This document shows positions 52,529-60,147 of a stretch of DNA of 64,000 nt, one piece after another. Source of the DNA: JAAGZL01 sp050291365 (GTDB taxonomy: Bacteria; Pseudomonadota; Gammaproteobacteria; Chromatiales; Chromatiaceae); NCBI GenBank assembly GCA_050291365.1, contig JBNKJS010000041.1, positions 62,001-126,000 on the forward strand. The letters run 5' to 3'. A program made the translations under genes and the position numbers. The notes beneath the pieces were generated by a model, which saw nothing but the letters and a program-made list of their open reading frames with translations, was not told the origin of the DNA and did not search any database. Each line of letters starts with the position of its first letter. Position 1 is the first letter of the stretch.

Positions 52529-52984
52529 TCAGAATTCCGGTACCAGCCGCGCGGTATCAATCTGATCCAACGGCAACTGCTCCATTTCACCATCAATCTC
52601 CAGCATCACGTTCTCATCCTGGATACCCTTAAGAACCCCTTCAAATTTTCTCTGTCCATGCAACTTCATGCGTAGCTTTATACGCGCCTTATTGCCGACA
52701 AAGCGTTCAAAATGTTCCTTTACAAACAACGGCCTATCGACACCAGGGGAAGACACCTCCAGCTGATACGCCTCTTTCAGTGGGTCCTCCACATCCAGCA
52801 TCGCACTGAGCTGACGACTCACCTTAACGCAGTCGTCCAGCAGGATGCCGCCATCCTGGTCTATATACACACGCAACAGCCCGGAATCCTTACCTCTACG
52901 GTACTCGACCCCAACCAGCTCATAACCCATTGGCTCAACGACCTGTTCGATGAGCTGATTTAATCTATCTGGTGCGCTTTGCAT
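52529..52984 (-). CDS. rimP: Ribosome maturation factor RimP
   Basis: A 151-residue protein for 30S assembly. The alpha/beta N-terminal domain has GYELVGVEYRRGKDSGLLRVYID and CVKVSRQLSAMLDVEDPL. The C-terminal SH3-like domain contains YQLEVSSPGVDRPL. It is the first gene of the rimP-nusA-infB-rbfA-truB operon, and its start is 27 bases from an attenuator-like hairpin. Confidence 0.96.
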   Translation of the reverse strand: MQSAPDRLNQLIEQVVEPMGYELVGVEYRRGKDSGLLRVYIDQDGGILLDDCVKVSRQLSAMLDVEDPLKEAYQLEVSSPGVDRPLFVKEHFERFVGNKARIKLRMKLHGQRKFEGVLKGIQDENVMLEIDGEMEQLPLDQIDTARLVPEF

Positions 52985-53010
52985 ATCTTGTGTAGTACTT
53001 CACCACAACG

Positions 53011-53031
53011 AAAAAATGGGCCAAAGGCCCA
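53011..53031 (-). terminator. Attenuator-like terminator in the rimP leader
   Basis: On the minus strand TGGGCC/GGCCCA with a TTT loop is followed by TTTTTT. It lies between the candidate promoter (53065-53093) and the rimP start, so transcripts must read through it to reach rimP. The gap 52985-53294 contains this, the promoter and the next terminator, and no gene. Confidence 0.75.
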
Positions 53032-53064
53032 CTTCTTCTTAAAAACCGTAATAACCGAGGCGGT

Positions 53065-53093
53065 ATTATACCGCTTTAATTGGCTCTTACCAA
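53065..53093 (-). promoter_or_regulatory. Sigma-70 promoter of the rimP-nusA-infB operon
   Basis: On the minus strand TTGGTA (53088-53093) and a perfect TATAAT (53065-53070) are 17 bases apart. GCGGTATAATACCGC is itself palindromic. The predicted start is near 53058. Confidence 0.7.
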
Positions 53094-53105
53094 AACCCGG
53101 TCACC

Positions 53106-53132
53106 AAAAAAAACCCCGAATTCGGGGTTTTT
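53106..53132. terminator. Bidirectional terminator after the nif operon
   Basis: A perfect palindrome AAAAACCCCGAA/TTCGGGGTTTTT with T-runs on both strands. It lies downstream of the CitE-like gene and upstream of the rimP promoter, so it isolates the two minus-strand units. Confidence 0.92.
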
Positions 53133-53294
53133 AAAACTCAAAACTGGCAGCCATGGGGACATAAATCACAACTAAAACATCCAAATAGGGCTGCTCTTCC
53201 GTAAGTGGTGAGGATAATACTCTATTTATCTGTTTTTTCCAATATTCTTAGGCAATTTACTTATTTATCCATGCTAAAAGATCTGAAAACAGAC

Positions 53295-54215
53295 CTATCT
53301 TTCGAGAACAGCCAGCGCGCCCCGATATATAGGCTCATCGATAAAGCCGTACTGCTCATGGACAAATCCGGTATTTCCCTGGGCCGCTTCCTCCTCGAAA
53401 CAGCGCACAATCTCCCTGGCCCGTTCCATCTCCTCGGGATTGGGAGCAAATACACGATTGGCCACCTCCACCTGTCCTGGCGAGATACACCCCTTGGATG
53501 AGAAGCCCATGCCCCTTTCCAGGAGACACCACTGCTCGAATGTATCCAGATCTTTATACTCCTGATATACGAAGGAGACGGGATGAAGAGCGGCGATATG
53601 GGCATCCACCAGAAACCGGGATAGCAGATACTGGGCCGTGGGACAATCCGGCGTCATGACCGACTGGGAGAGCCTGAGATCAGCACAGAGATCAAGGATG
53701 CCCAGATAGGCCGTATCCACCCGCTCTTCCACTCTTAGGAGAGCGAGGTTCTTCAGTGCCTCACCGGTTTCTATGGAGATATGGATTCGAATAGAGGGAT
53801 CAACCAGACTGCACACCCGCTCCACCTCTTGCGGCGTCCTTACCTTGGGGATACGGATAGCATCGGGCATAGACCGGTTGATGAGTTCGATATCCGTTTC
53901 ACCACCCTCTCCCATGGGATTCACCCGCACCACCAGCTCCGATCTTGCCTCTCGGGCATTTGCCACGAACAGGGCCGCCAGGGCACGGGCACGGGGCTTC
54001 TCTTCCGGGGCCACCCCATCCTCAAGATTAATGATGGCCATGTCTGCCGCCAGTTCATCCAGTTTATTCAAATGCTTCACGCGATGGGCTGATACCATCA
54101 GGGCGCTGCGGCGTAGAGTGCGGGTCGGGGGACGTGGGGAAAGGCTATTGGGCAGTTGTTGTTCTATCTCTTCTTTACTGGCATTTTCCAGCCAGGCGAT
54201 CTCTTGGAAAATCAT
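53295..54215 (-). CDS. CitE-like HpcH/HpaI family lyase
   Basis: A 306-residue TIM-barrel protein of the citrate lyase beta/malyl-CoA lyase family. It has the metal and CoA motifs: INLEDGVAPEEK, VVRVNPMG (Arg), IRIPKVRTPQEV, ISIETGEAL (Glu), LGILDLCADL (Asp) and GCISPGQVEVANRVFAP. The catalytic Arg, Glu and Asp positions look intact, so it should cleave or form a C-C bond in a CoA thioester. No other citrate lyase subunit genes are present. It is the last gene of the nif operon, 94 bases after nifM, with a 70-bp inverted repeat between. Link to homocitrate or acetyl-CoA metabolism is inference. Confidence 0.85.
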   Translation of the reverse strand: MIFQEIAWLENASKEEIEQQLPNSLSPRPPTRTLRRSALMVSAHRVKHLNKLDELAADMAIINLEDGVAPEEKPRARALAALFVANAREARSELVVRVNPMGEGGETDIELINRSMPDAIRIPKVRTPQEVERVCSLVDPSIRIHISIETGEALKNLALLRVEERVDTAYLGILDLCADLRLSQSVMTPDCPTAQYLLSRFLVDAHIAALHPVSFVYQEYKDLDTFEQWCLLERGMGFSSKGCISPGQVEVANRVFAPNPEEMERAREIVRCFEEEAAQGNTGFVHEQYGFIDEPIYRGALAVLER

Positions 54216-54225
54216 GATAGCCCTC

Positions 54226-54295
54226 AGGGGTCGGAGTCAAACATGGGGAAACGATGAGCCAAACCAAATCAGTTATTGGTTTGACTCCGACCCCT
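54226..54295. repeat. 70-bp inverted-repeat element (MITE-like)
   Basis: AGGGGTCGGAGTCAAAC (54226-54242) and GTTTGACTCCGACCCCT (54279-54295) are perfect 17-bp inverted ends around a 36-base middle. It sits between nifM and the CitE-like gene, and in RNA would form a strong hairpin. Confidence 0.8.
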
Positions 54296-54309
54296 AGAAA
54301 CAGTGAACT

Positions 54310-55173
54310 CTACAATTTTTCTTTCAACCCAGCCAACCACTCCTTCTGGCAACTACGCCGGTTGCGCTCCTCCAATGTACTGCGGATCCTGGGTTCAGCC
54401 TCGGCAAAAGAGACAAGCTTACCTGGTCTGATCTTTTCGCATAACAGGATATGGAAGCCCATCTCCGACTCTATAATTTGGCTTACTTCACCCTCTTGCA
54501 TAGCGAAGAGAGCCATGTCCAGTTCCGGGTAGAGCTGACCAGGCTTAACCTCACCGAGCATTCCCCCATCCACAGCAGTAGGACATTCGGAGTGGATTTT
54601 CGCCAATTCGTCAAACCGATCAGACTGGCCATTCAACTTCTCTGCCACCTGCTCCATCCGCGCCAAGGCCGCATCTATGGTGTTTTCTGGAAACTCGGGG
54701 TTTACCGTGATCAGGATATGGCGGGCAGTGCGCAGCTCCGGCTGCTCAAAACCATCCAGATGCTTCTCATAAAACTGTTGCAATTCACTATCGCTAACTG
54801 CTGGACTTCCTGACGAAACCAGCTGCATCACCGCATCAAACATCAGTTCACGATAGAGAGAGTGGCGCAGGCCAGTTTCATCTAAACCGTTGGCACTCAG
54901 GTCCTGTAGATACTCTTCGCGGCTGTTGTAGCGCGCTTCGATGTTTGCCACCGATCTGCTCAACTGCTCTTCCGGAATCACAATATCTTCTGTCTCTGGA
55001 GCGGCGACAACCAAAGACTCCAATTCATAACTCTTGGTCGCCTTTTGATATACCTGCTGGTATTCAGCCTGCTCCAGCTGCACCAGATTCTTGCCATAAT
55101 CGTTCAGGGCATTGCGCAATAGGTGATAGTTAAATTCCGCTGAATGCTCCTGCTGCTTCTCTGCCAAGGTCAT
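54310..55173 (-). CDS. nifM: NifM peptidyl-prolyl isomerase
   Basis: A 287-residue parvulin-type isomerase required in some diazotrophs for maturation of the nitrogenase Fe protein NifH. An N-terminal helical part (about 1-135) is followed by the rotamase domain (ELRTARHILITVNPEF, ECPTAVDGGMLGEVKPGQLYPEL, ESEMGFHILLCEKI). There is no signal peptide, which separates it from SurA/PpiD-type periplasmic enzymes. The start overlaps the nifZ stop by one base. The gene order nifV-W-Z-M supports the name. Confidence 0.9.
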   Translation of the reverse strand: MTLAEKQQEHSAEFNYHLLRNALNDYGKNLVQLEQAEYQQVYQKATKSYELESLVVAAPETEDIVIPEEQLSRSVANIEARYNSREEYLQDLSANGLDETGLRHSLYRELMFDAVMQLVSSGSPAVSDSELQQFYEKHLDGFEQPELRTARHILITVNPEFPENTIDAALARMEQVAEKLNGQSDRFDELAKIHSECPTAVDGGMLGEVKPGQLYPELDMALFAMQEGEVSQIIESEMGFHILLCEKIRPGKLVSFAEAEPRIRSTLEERNRRSCQKEWLAGLKEKL

Positions 55174-55631
55174 TACTCCCCAACCGGTTCTAAATTAATG
55201 AAGTCTAAAGCAGCCTCAGGCACCTGCAAGGTCCGGCCACTAAAGCGCACATGATAGGCGGGGCCGTTCTCGTTCTCGCGCAAAACCTTTTCTATCTCCC
55301 CTTCGTCACCTGGCTCTGCTATAACATCGCCATCTATAGCCAGTTGAATCTTCGGTGTTACCTTGTCTCGGAACTCAAACCTGGTTGGAATCCAGGGATC
55401 GCTGGCCAGCTGTATCTCCTGCTCACGACAGCCCACCATAACGCCATTCTCCAGGAAATCCACCGAGTAGATAACCTGATCCTGCAGAAATGTTCCCATA
55501 TCTTTTACATAGCCAACACTACCCTGAGGCACCAGGAGTTCACCCCTGTTCTTGCCGGGAAAGGTGCCGTCATTGCGGATGGTTCTAACTACCCGCACCT
55601 CTGTGCCAAATTCATATCTTGGTGGCTGCAC
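55173..55631 (-). CDS. nifZ: NifZ nitrogenase maturation protein
   Basis: A 152-residue protein involved in forming the P-cluster of the MoFe protein. It has the NifZ signature EVRVVRTIRNDGTFPGKNRGELLVPQGSVGYV near the start and a second half-related segment (FRDKVTPKIQ). GTG 55631 is preferred: GGGAG stands six bases upstream and the typical N-terminus follows (QPPRYEFG). An alternative GTG 24 bases upstream lies deeper in nifW. It overlaps nifW by 20 bases. Confidence 0.9.
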   Translation of the reverse strand: MQPPRYEFGTEVRVVRTIRNDGTFPGKNRGELLVPQGSVGYVKDMGTFLQDQVIYSVDFLENGVMVGCREQEIQLASDPWIPTRFEFRDKVTPKIQLAIDGDVIAEPGDEGEIEKVLRENENGPAYHVRFSGRTLQVPEAALDFINLEPVGE

Positions 55632-55959
55632 CGCTTGCTCCCGACATAAGATCACTCAACGGAATCTCCACCTGCTGTGGTTCCATCATACGAAACACCT
55701 TAAACACCTTTTCGGTGCGGGCATTAGAATCCACAAAATCCCCATAGGCCTTTTGCAACCACTCGGCATAGTATGCGCGCAGTGCAGACTCTTCCTGTGG
55801 CATCTCATCTTTTGCCTTCTCCAGATAGTCATGGAAACGCTGCAGGATATGCAGGCGGTTCACCTGAACCACGCTCGCTTCGTAAGGGATCTGAAAGTAA
55901 TCCAGAAACTCTTCAGCACTGCACAACTCTTCCATATCCAACTCTAACTCTTCACTCAT
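55612..55959 (-). CDS. nifW: NifW nitrogenase-stabilising protein
   Basis: A 115-residue protein that protects the MoFe protein from oxygen damage in other diazotrophs. It has the NifW pattern: ELCSAEEFLDYFQIPYEASVVQVNRLHILQRFHDYL and the later AYGDFVDSNARTEKVFKVF. It lies 17 bases after nifV and overlaps nifZ. In Azotobacter a cysE gene separates nifV and nifW; here there is none. Confidence 0.92.
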   Translation of the reverse strand: MSEELELDMEELCSAEEFLDYFQIPYEASVVQVNRLHILQRFHDYLEKAKDEMPQEESALRAYYAEWLQKAYGDFVDSNARTEKVFKVFRMMEPQQVEIPLSDLMSGASGAATKI

Positions 55960-55976
55960 TTACATCTACTCCTGTG

Positions 55977-57131
55977 TCACTGCCAAAGATTGTCTGAACT
56001 ATCCGCATGGGCTTCCAGATAATACTGGCGCAACAGCTGTTCGTCCGGCGCCCGTTTTCTCATACCGCTGAAGTGTCTGATCCTCTGCAGTATCTGTTCG
56101 GTCTCGCCTGGCAGTAGCTTAATACCCATCTCTGCAAAGGCGTGGCTTACCGCACAACTTCCCGAGTGCTTGCCCAGTACCATGCGGTGGTCTCGTCCCA
56201 CCTCTGCCGGATCAACCCCCTGGTAATTAATGCGATCCTTCATCAGGCCGTCTACGTGAATGCCAGACTCGTGGGTAAATGCCCCCTCTCCCACAATGCT
56301 TTTATGCCAGCCCACGGAACGTCCGGAGGCATGTTCAATCAATACCGAAAGCTCAGGGTAGTGGGCCATATCAATCTCATGACCATGGCCATGAAAACGG
56401 CGCATCCCCATCACTACCTCTTCCAGAGGCGCGTTACCGGCACGCTCACCCAGGCCATGTACCGTGGTATTCACATGGGTAGCCCCGCCACGGATGGCCG
56501 CCAGGGTATTGGCCGTAGCCAGACCCAGATCATCATGGGCATGCATCTCAATCTCCAGATCGGTATTGGAACGCAGGTAACTGATAATTTCGTAAACATT
56601 AAAGGGGTCGAGGATACCAACGGTATCGGCAAAACGAAAACGGCTGGCCCCTGCACGCTGCGCTATTTCCAGCACCCTTAGAAGGAATTCCGGATCGGCA
56701 CGAGAGGCATCCTCACCACCTATACACACCTCCAAACCCAGTTCCAGGGCCTGTTCCACATGCCTAGGGATCTGCTGCAGCACCCATTCTCTATTCTTGC
56801 TGAGCTTACCTCTAATCTGCTGATCTGAAACCGACATGGATAGATCTACCCGGTGAATACCAAGATCGGCACAGAGGTTGATATCCTCCGATCGCATCCG
56901 GCTCCATACCATCAGCTCTGCATTAAGTCCCAGGCCTGCCACGGCGCGTATGGAGTCGCACTCCTCAGCCCCCATGGCGGGAATACCTACCTCCAGCTCA
57001 GGCACGCCCAGGCCATCCAGCGATTTGGCTATGGCCAGCTTCTCTTCCAGGGAAAAGGCTACGCCAGCGGACTGTTCACCGTCCCGAAGAGTGGTGTCGT
57101 TGATAATGGCTTTCGGTGTTTGTCTGTTCAT
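55977..57131 (-). CDS. nifV: Homocitrate synthase NifV
   Basis: A 384-residue enzyme that condenses acetyl-CoA with 2-oxoglutarate to homocitrate, the organic ligand of the iron-molybdenum cofactor. The HMGL-like barrel has NDTTLRDGEQSAGVAFS, the metal-binding HAHDDLGLATANTLAA and GLGERAGNAPLEEV. The C-terminal HSGSCAVSHA segment is as in NifV rather than LeuA, and length matches NifV. AAGGAG lies six bases before the ATG. It is first in the operon behind a sigma-54 promoter, which favours NifV over a lysine- or leucine-pathway enzyme. Confidence 0.94.
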   Translation of the reverse strand: MNRQTPKAIINDTTLRDGEQSAGVAFSLEEKLAIAKSLDGLGVPELEVGIPAMGAEECDSIRAVAGLGLNAELMVWSRMRSEDINLCADLGIHRVDLSMSVSDQQIRGKLSKNREWVLQQIPRHVEQALELGLEVCIGGEDASRADPEFLLRVLEIAQRAGASRFRFADTVGILDPFNVYEIISYLRSNTDLEIEMHAHDDLGLATANTLAAIRGGATHVNTTVHGLGERAGNAPLEEVVMGMRRFHGHGHEIDMAHYPELSVLIEHASGRSVGWHKSIVGEGAFTHESGIHVDGLMKDRINYQGVDPAEVGRDHRMVLGKHSGSCAVSHAFAEMGIKLLPGETEQILQRIRHFSGMRKRAPDEQLLRQYYLEAHADSSDNLWQ

Positions 57132-57162
57132 TGCTCACTCCTTACCGATATGCAGATGTAAG

Positions 57163-57178
57163 AGCAAGCACCGTGCCA
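57163..57178 (-). promoter_or_regulatory. Sigma-54 promoter of nifV
   Basis: On the minus strand TGGCACGGTGCTTGCT is a perfect match to the -24/-12 consensus TGGCAC-N5-TTGCW. The start would be near 57152, 21 bases before the nifV ATG. Confidence 0.88.
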
Positions 57179-57251
57179 CAATTAATTCTATTTAATATTC
57201 AGTATGTTACAAAATCACACCTTCATATAGGTATGTCGAATAAAGCTCAAT

Positions 57252-57267
57252 TGTAGGAAAGACTACA
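57252..57267 (-). promoter_or_regulatory. NifA-type upstream activator site
   Basis: TGT-N10-ACA (TGTAGTCTTTCCTACA on the minus strand), the NifA recognition pattern, is centred about 108 bases upstream of the predicted start. This is within the usual 80-150 base range. A near-match with N9 spacing lies at 57204-57218. Confidence 0.75.
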
Positions 57268-57272
57268 AACCC

Positions 57273-57540
57273 GTAGGAGCCCGCTCCCGCGGGCGATAGA
57301 ACAGAGCACAATGCCCGCCCAGAGGACTGGGCTCTTACATGGGCGATCTGTCCCAATCCCGCATCGCCCAGAGGACTGGGCTCCTACAGGTGATGGATGG
57401 CTGAATCTGCATTGCTGGATGTAGGAGCCCGCTCCCGCGGGCGATAGAACAGAGCACAATGCCCGCCCAGAGGACTGGGCTCTTACATGGGCGATCTGTT
57501 CCAATCCCGCATCGCCCAGAGGACTGGGCTCCTACTGGTG
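57273..57540. repeat. 148-bp tandem REP-like repeat, about 1.8 copies
   Basis: GTAGGAGCCCGCTCCCGCGGGCGATAGAACAGA-type units start at 57273 and 57421. Each unit has a GTAGGAGCCC...GGACTGGGCTCTTACATGGG hairpin and a second GAGGACTGGGCTCCTAC end. They are nearly identical. The unit is related to, but arranged differently from, the 33 kb repeat. The gap 57132-57691 contains the nif promoter region and these repeats, and no gene. Confidence 0.88.
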
Positions 57541-57691
57541 ATGACTCACCTCTGCAAGCTCAGTCAAAAGGTTAAATCTCCCAAGTTCAGTATAAACATC
57601 CAGGCAAATCCCCTTACCCATATTATATGTTCTATACTTCTATCTCTATCCTTTAGATGTTTGGCTTTCCATAAAAAAAGGATTTTTCGGC

Positions 57692-59911
57692 ATGAGAGCA
57701 GACGTCGTCTCCAAATATCCCCTGCTAGATGACCTGGAAGTACCTGGTGATGTAGTGGCGAATTGGCAAATGACGATTAACGTTCTAGCAGAACTGGTGC
57801 AGGTTCCTGCGGCCTTGATCATGCGCGTGCATCCACGCGAGATTGAGGTGTTTATCAGCAGCGAAAGCAATGGCAATGTCTACGAGAAGGGAGAGCATGC
57901 CCCATTGGATACAGGCCTCTATTGCGAGACGGTAATGAGTACGCGCCAAGAGCTACTGGTTCCTGATGCACTTAATGACCCATTATGGAATAGCAATCCA
58001 GATATCGAACTGGGGATGATCTCATACCTCGGCCTGCCGCTGATCTGGCCAAACGGTGATATATTCGGCACCATCTGCATACTTGATATTAAACATAACG
58101 CCTACTCCAAAACCTATCGTACTCTATTGGAACGCTTCCGCGACAACATTCAATTTAGCCTGGAAAGTGTCTACAAGAACAGTCAACAGACGGGACAACT
58201 ACAACAGGCTGAAGAACATATCCTCACTCTATCCCAGGCCATTGATCAGAGTCCGGTATCGGTGATGATTGTGGATACCAACGGCAAGATTGAGTACGTA
58301 AATAACGGCTTCGAACGTATAACCGGCTACAGCGCATCAGACGTTGTGGGCAAAAACTCTAATCTGCTGCAATCCGGTCTCACTCCAGCAAGCCACTACC
58401 GGGAGTTGTGGCAAACCATTAGCAATGGAAATAACTGGGATGGTGAATTCCAGAGCAGGAGAAAAAATGGTGAGATCTTCTGGGAGTATGCCCAGATCGC
58501 GCCGGTACAGGATGCCGAGGGCCGCATACGACACTATCTGGCTATAAAAGCCGACATCACCAAACAAAAACAGCAAGAGATGCAGATCCAGCACCAAACC
58601 AACTTTGATACCCTAACCGATCTACCCAACCGTTTTCTCTGCATGGACCGTTTGAAGCAGTTGATCATTGATGCCCAGCATAGCAATAAATGTGTTGCGG
58701 TGTTTTTTCTTGACCTGGATGACTTCAAAAGGATCAACGATTCCCTAGGCCATGAAGTAGGCGATCAACTTCTGAAGCAGGCCGCAGCGCGGATACAAAA
58801 TACCATGTGCAACAAGGATGATATGGTGGGCCGTCTCGGAGGCGATGAGTTTATCGTATTGCAGGGAGGATTAACGGAACCCTCTGAAGCAAGATTTATG
58901 GCCGATAATCTGCTCACATGTTTTCGCGATCCATTTCTGTTAGACAGCCGTATGTTGGTCCTCACTGTGAGCGTAGGTATCGCACTATATCCGGATGATG
59001 GACATGCTCCTGTTGAACTGTTGCGCAATGCAGATACGGCCATGAATCACTCCAAGGAGCAAGGACGAAATACCTACCACTATTTTACCGATGAGATGAA
59101 CCGAGAGGTCCACAATCGTCTACAGCTGGAGGAACAGCTACACGGCGCCCTACAACGAAATGAACTCTATCTATGTTATCAACCTTTAATACATATCGAT
59201 AGCCGCACCCTTATGGGCACAGAGGCGCTATTGCGTTGGAATAATCCTCAGCTTGGAATAGTTTCCCCCATGGAGTTTATTCCCATAGCGGAACGTACCG
59301 GGTTGATTATGGAGATAGGTGAATATGTTTTGACTAAATCCATCGAGCAGTTAGCCCAATGGCGGCGACAATTTAACAAAGATCTCAGTATGTCTGTCAA
59401 TCTTTCTCCAAAACAGTTTTGCAATCCGTACCTGGCGCCATTTATCAAGCAGATACTACACAAGAGTGGCGTACCGGCAGAGCTCCTGAAGCTGGAGATC
59501 ACCGAGGGGGTTCTGATGAACGGCCACGGCTATGTCGAAGAGTCCCTGACGGCGTTAAACGAACTTGGCGTGGACATTGTTATGGATGATTTCGGAACCG
59601 GCTACTCTTCCCTTAGTTACCTGCGCACCTACCCCTTCGATATTCTCAAGATAGACCGCAGTTTCGTTAATGATATTAACGAGGATGGGGCAAACCGTGA
59701 ACTGGTCAATGCATCCATCGACATGGCCCACGGCCTTGGTTTGAAAGTGGTCGCAGAAGGCGTGGAGACAGAGGGAGAGCTTTCACATCTGGCTGACCGG
59801 GGCTGCGATTACGTACAGGGCTATCTCTTCGGCAAACCACAGGCTGCCACAGCTATAACCAGCCAGATGGCGAACAACAGTGTTTGGCCGTCGCAAACAG
59901 TTAAAGATTAA
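57692..59911 (+). CDS. GAF-PAS-GGDEF-EAL c-di-GMP signalling protein
   Basis: A 739-residue cytoplasmic protein. A GAF domain (about 18-160, with CETVMSTRQELLVPDALNDPLW) is followed by a PAS domain (about 175-295, with ERITGYSASDVVGKNSNLLQSG). The GGDEF domain has an intact RLGGDEF near residue 388, and the EAL domain has TEALLRW and DDFGTGYSSLSYL. Both catalytic signatures look intact. It has no transmembrane segment. The PAS-GGDEF-EAL part is a close relative of the membrane protein at 23946-26675, with the sensor head exchanged. It is divergent from the nif operon. Confidence 0.92.
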   Translation: MRADVVSKYPLLDDLEVPGDVVANWQMTINVLAELVQVPAALIMRVHPREIEVFISSESNGNVYEKGEHAPLDTGLYCETVMSTRQELLVPDALNDPLWNSNPDIELGMISYLGLPLIWPNGDIFGTICILDIKHNAYSKTYRTLLERFRDNIQFSLESVYKNSQQTGQLQQAEEHILTLSQAIDQSPVSVMIVDTNGKIEYVNNGFERITGYSASDVVGKNSNLLQSGLTPASHYRELWQTISNGNNWDGEFQSRRKNGEIFWEYAQIAPVQDAEGRIRHYLAIKADITKQKQQEMQIQHQTNFDTLTDLPNRFLCMDRLKQLIIDAQHSNKCVAVFFLDLDDFKRINDSLGHEVGDQLLKQAAARIQNTMCNKDDMVGRLGGDEFIVLQGGLTEPSEARFMADNLLTCFRDPFLLDSRMLVLTVSVGIALYPDDGHAPVELLRNADTAMNHSKEQGRNTYHYFTDEMNREVHNRLQLEEQLHGALQRNELYLCYQPLIHIDSRTLMGTEALLRWNNPQLGIVSPMEFIPIAERTGLIMEIGEYVLTKSIEQLAQWRRQFNKDLSMSVNLSPKQFCNPYLAPFIKQILHKSGVPAELLKLEITEGVLMNGHGYVEESLTALNELGVDIVMDDFGTGYSSLSYLRTYPFDILKIDRSFVNDINEDGANRELVNASIDMAHGLGLKVVAEGVETEGELSHLADRGCDYVQGYLFGKPQAATAITSQMANNSVWPSQTVKD

Positions 59912-60147
59912 CCTACTCCCGACGCTATACATCATAGTCAAACTAGATCGCATAACGCCATAATCGCCTGGAATATATGATTTCCATGCTGTTTACCACA
60001 TTATTCTTAGAGTTAGATTAAGTAGATTTCCAGGCTAAACATTCGTATTCTTAACAACAAGACCAAGAACCTGTATCCATACATAATATATATTTATAAG
60101 ATGTATACCTAGAATCCACCTACTTCGACCACAGTATAAGCGTAATT

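Noticed and set aside
57204..57218. Second NifA site (TGT...ACA) near nifV
   Set aside because: The spacing is nine rather than ten bases, so it does not meet the NifA pattern.
57247..57504. 85-codon minus-strand frame upstream of nifV
   Set aside because: It consists of the 148-bp repeat translated and has no coding features.
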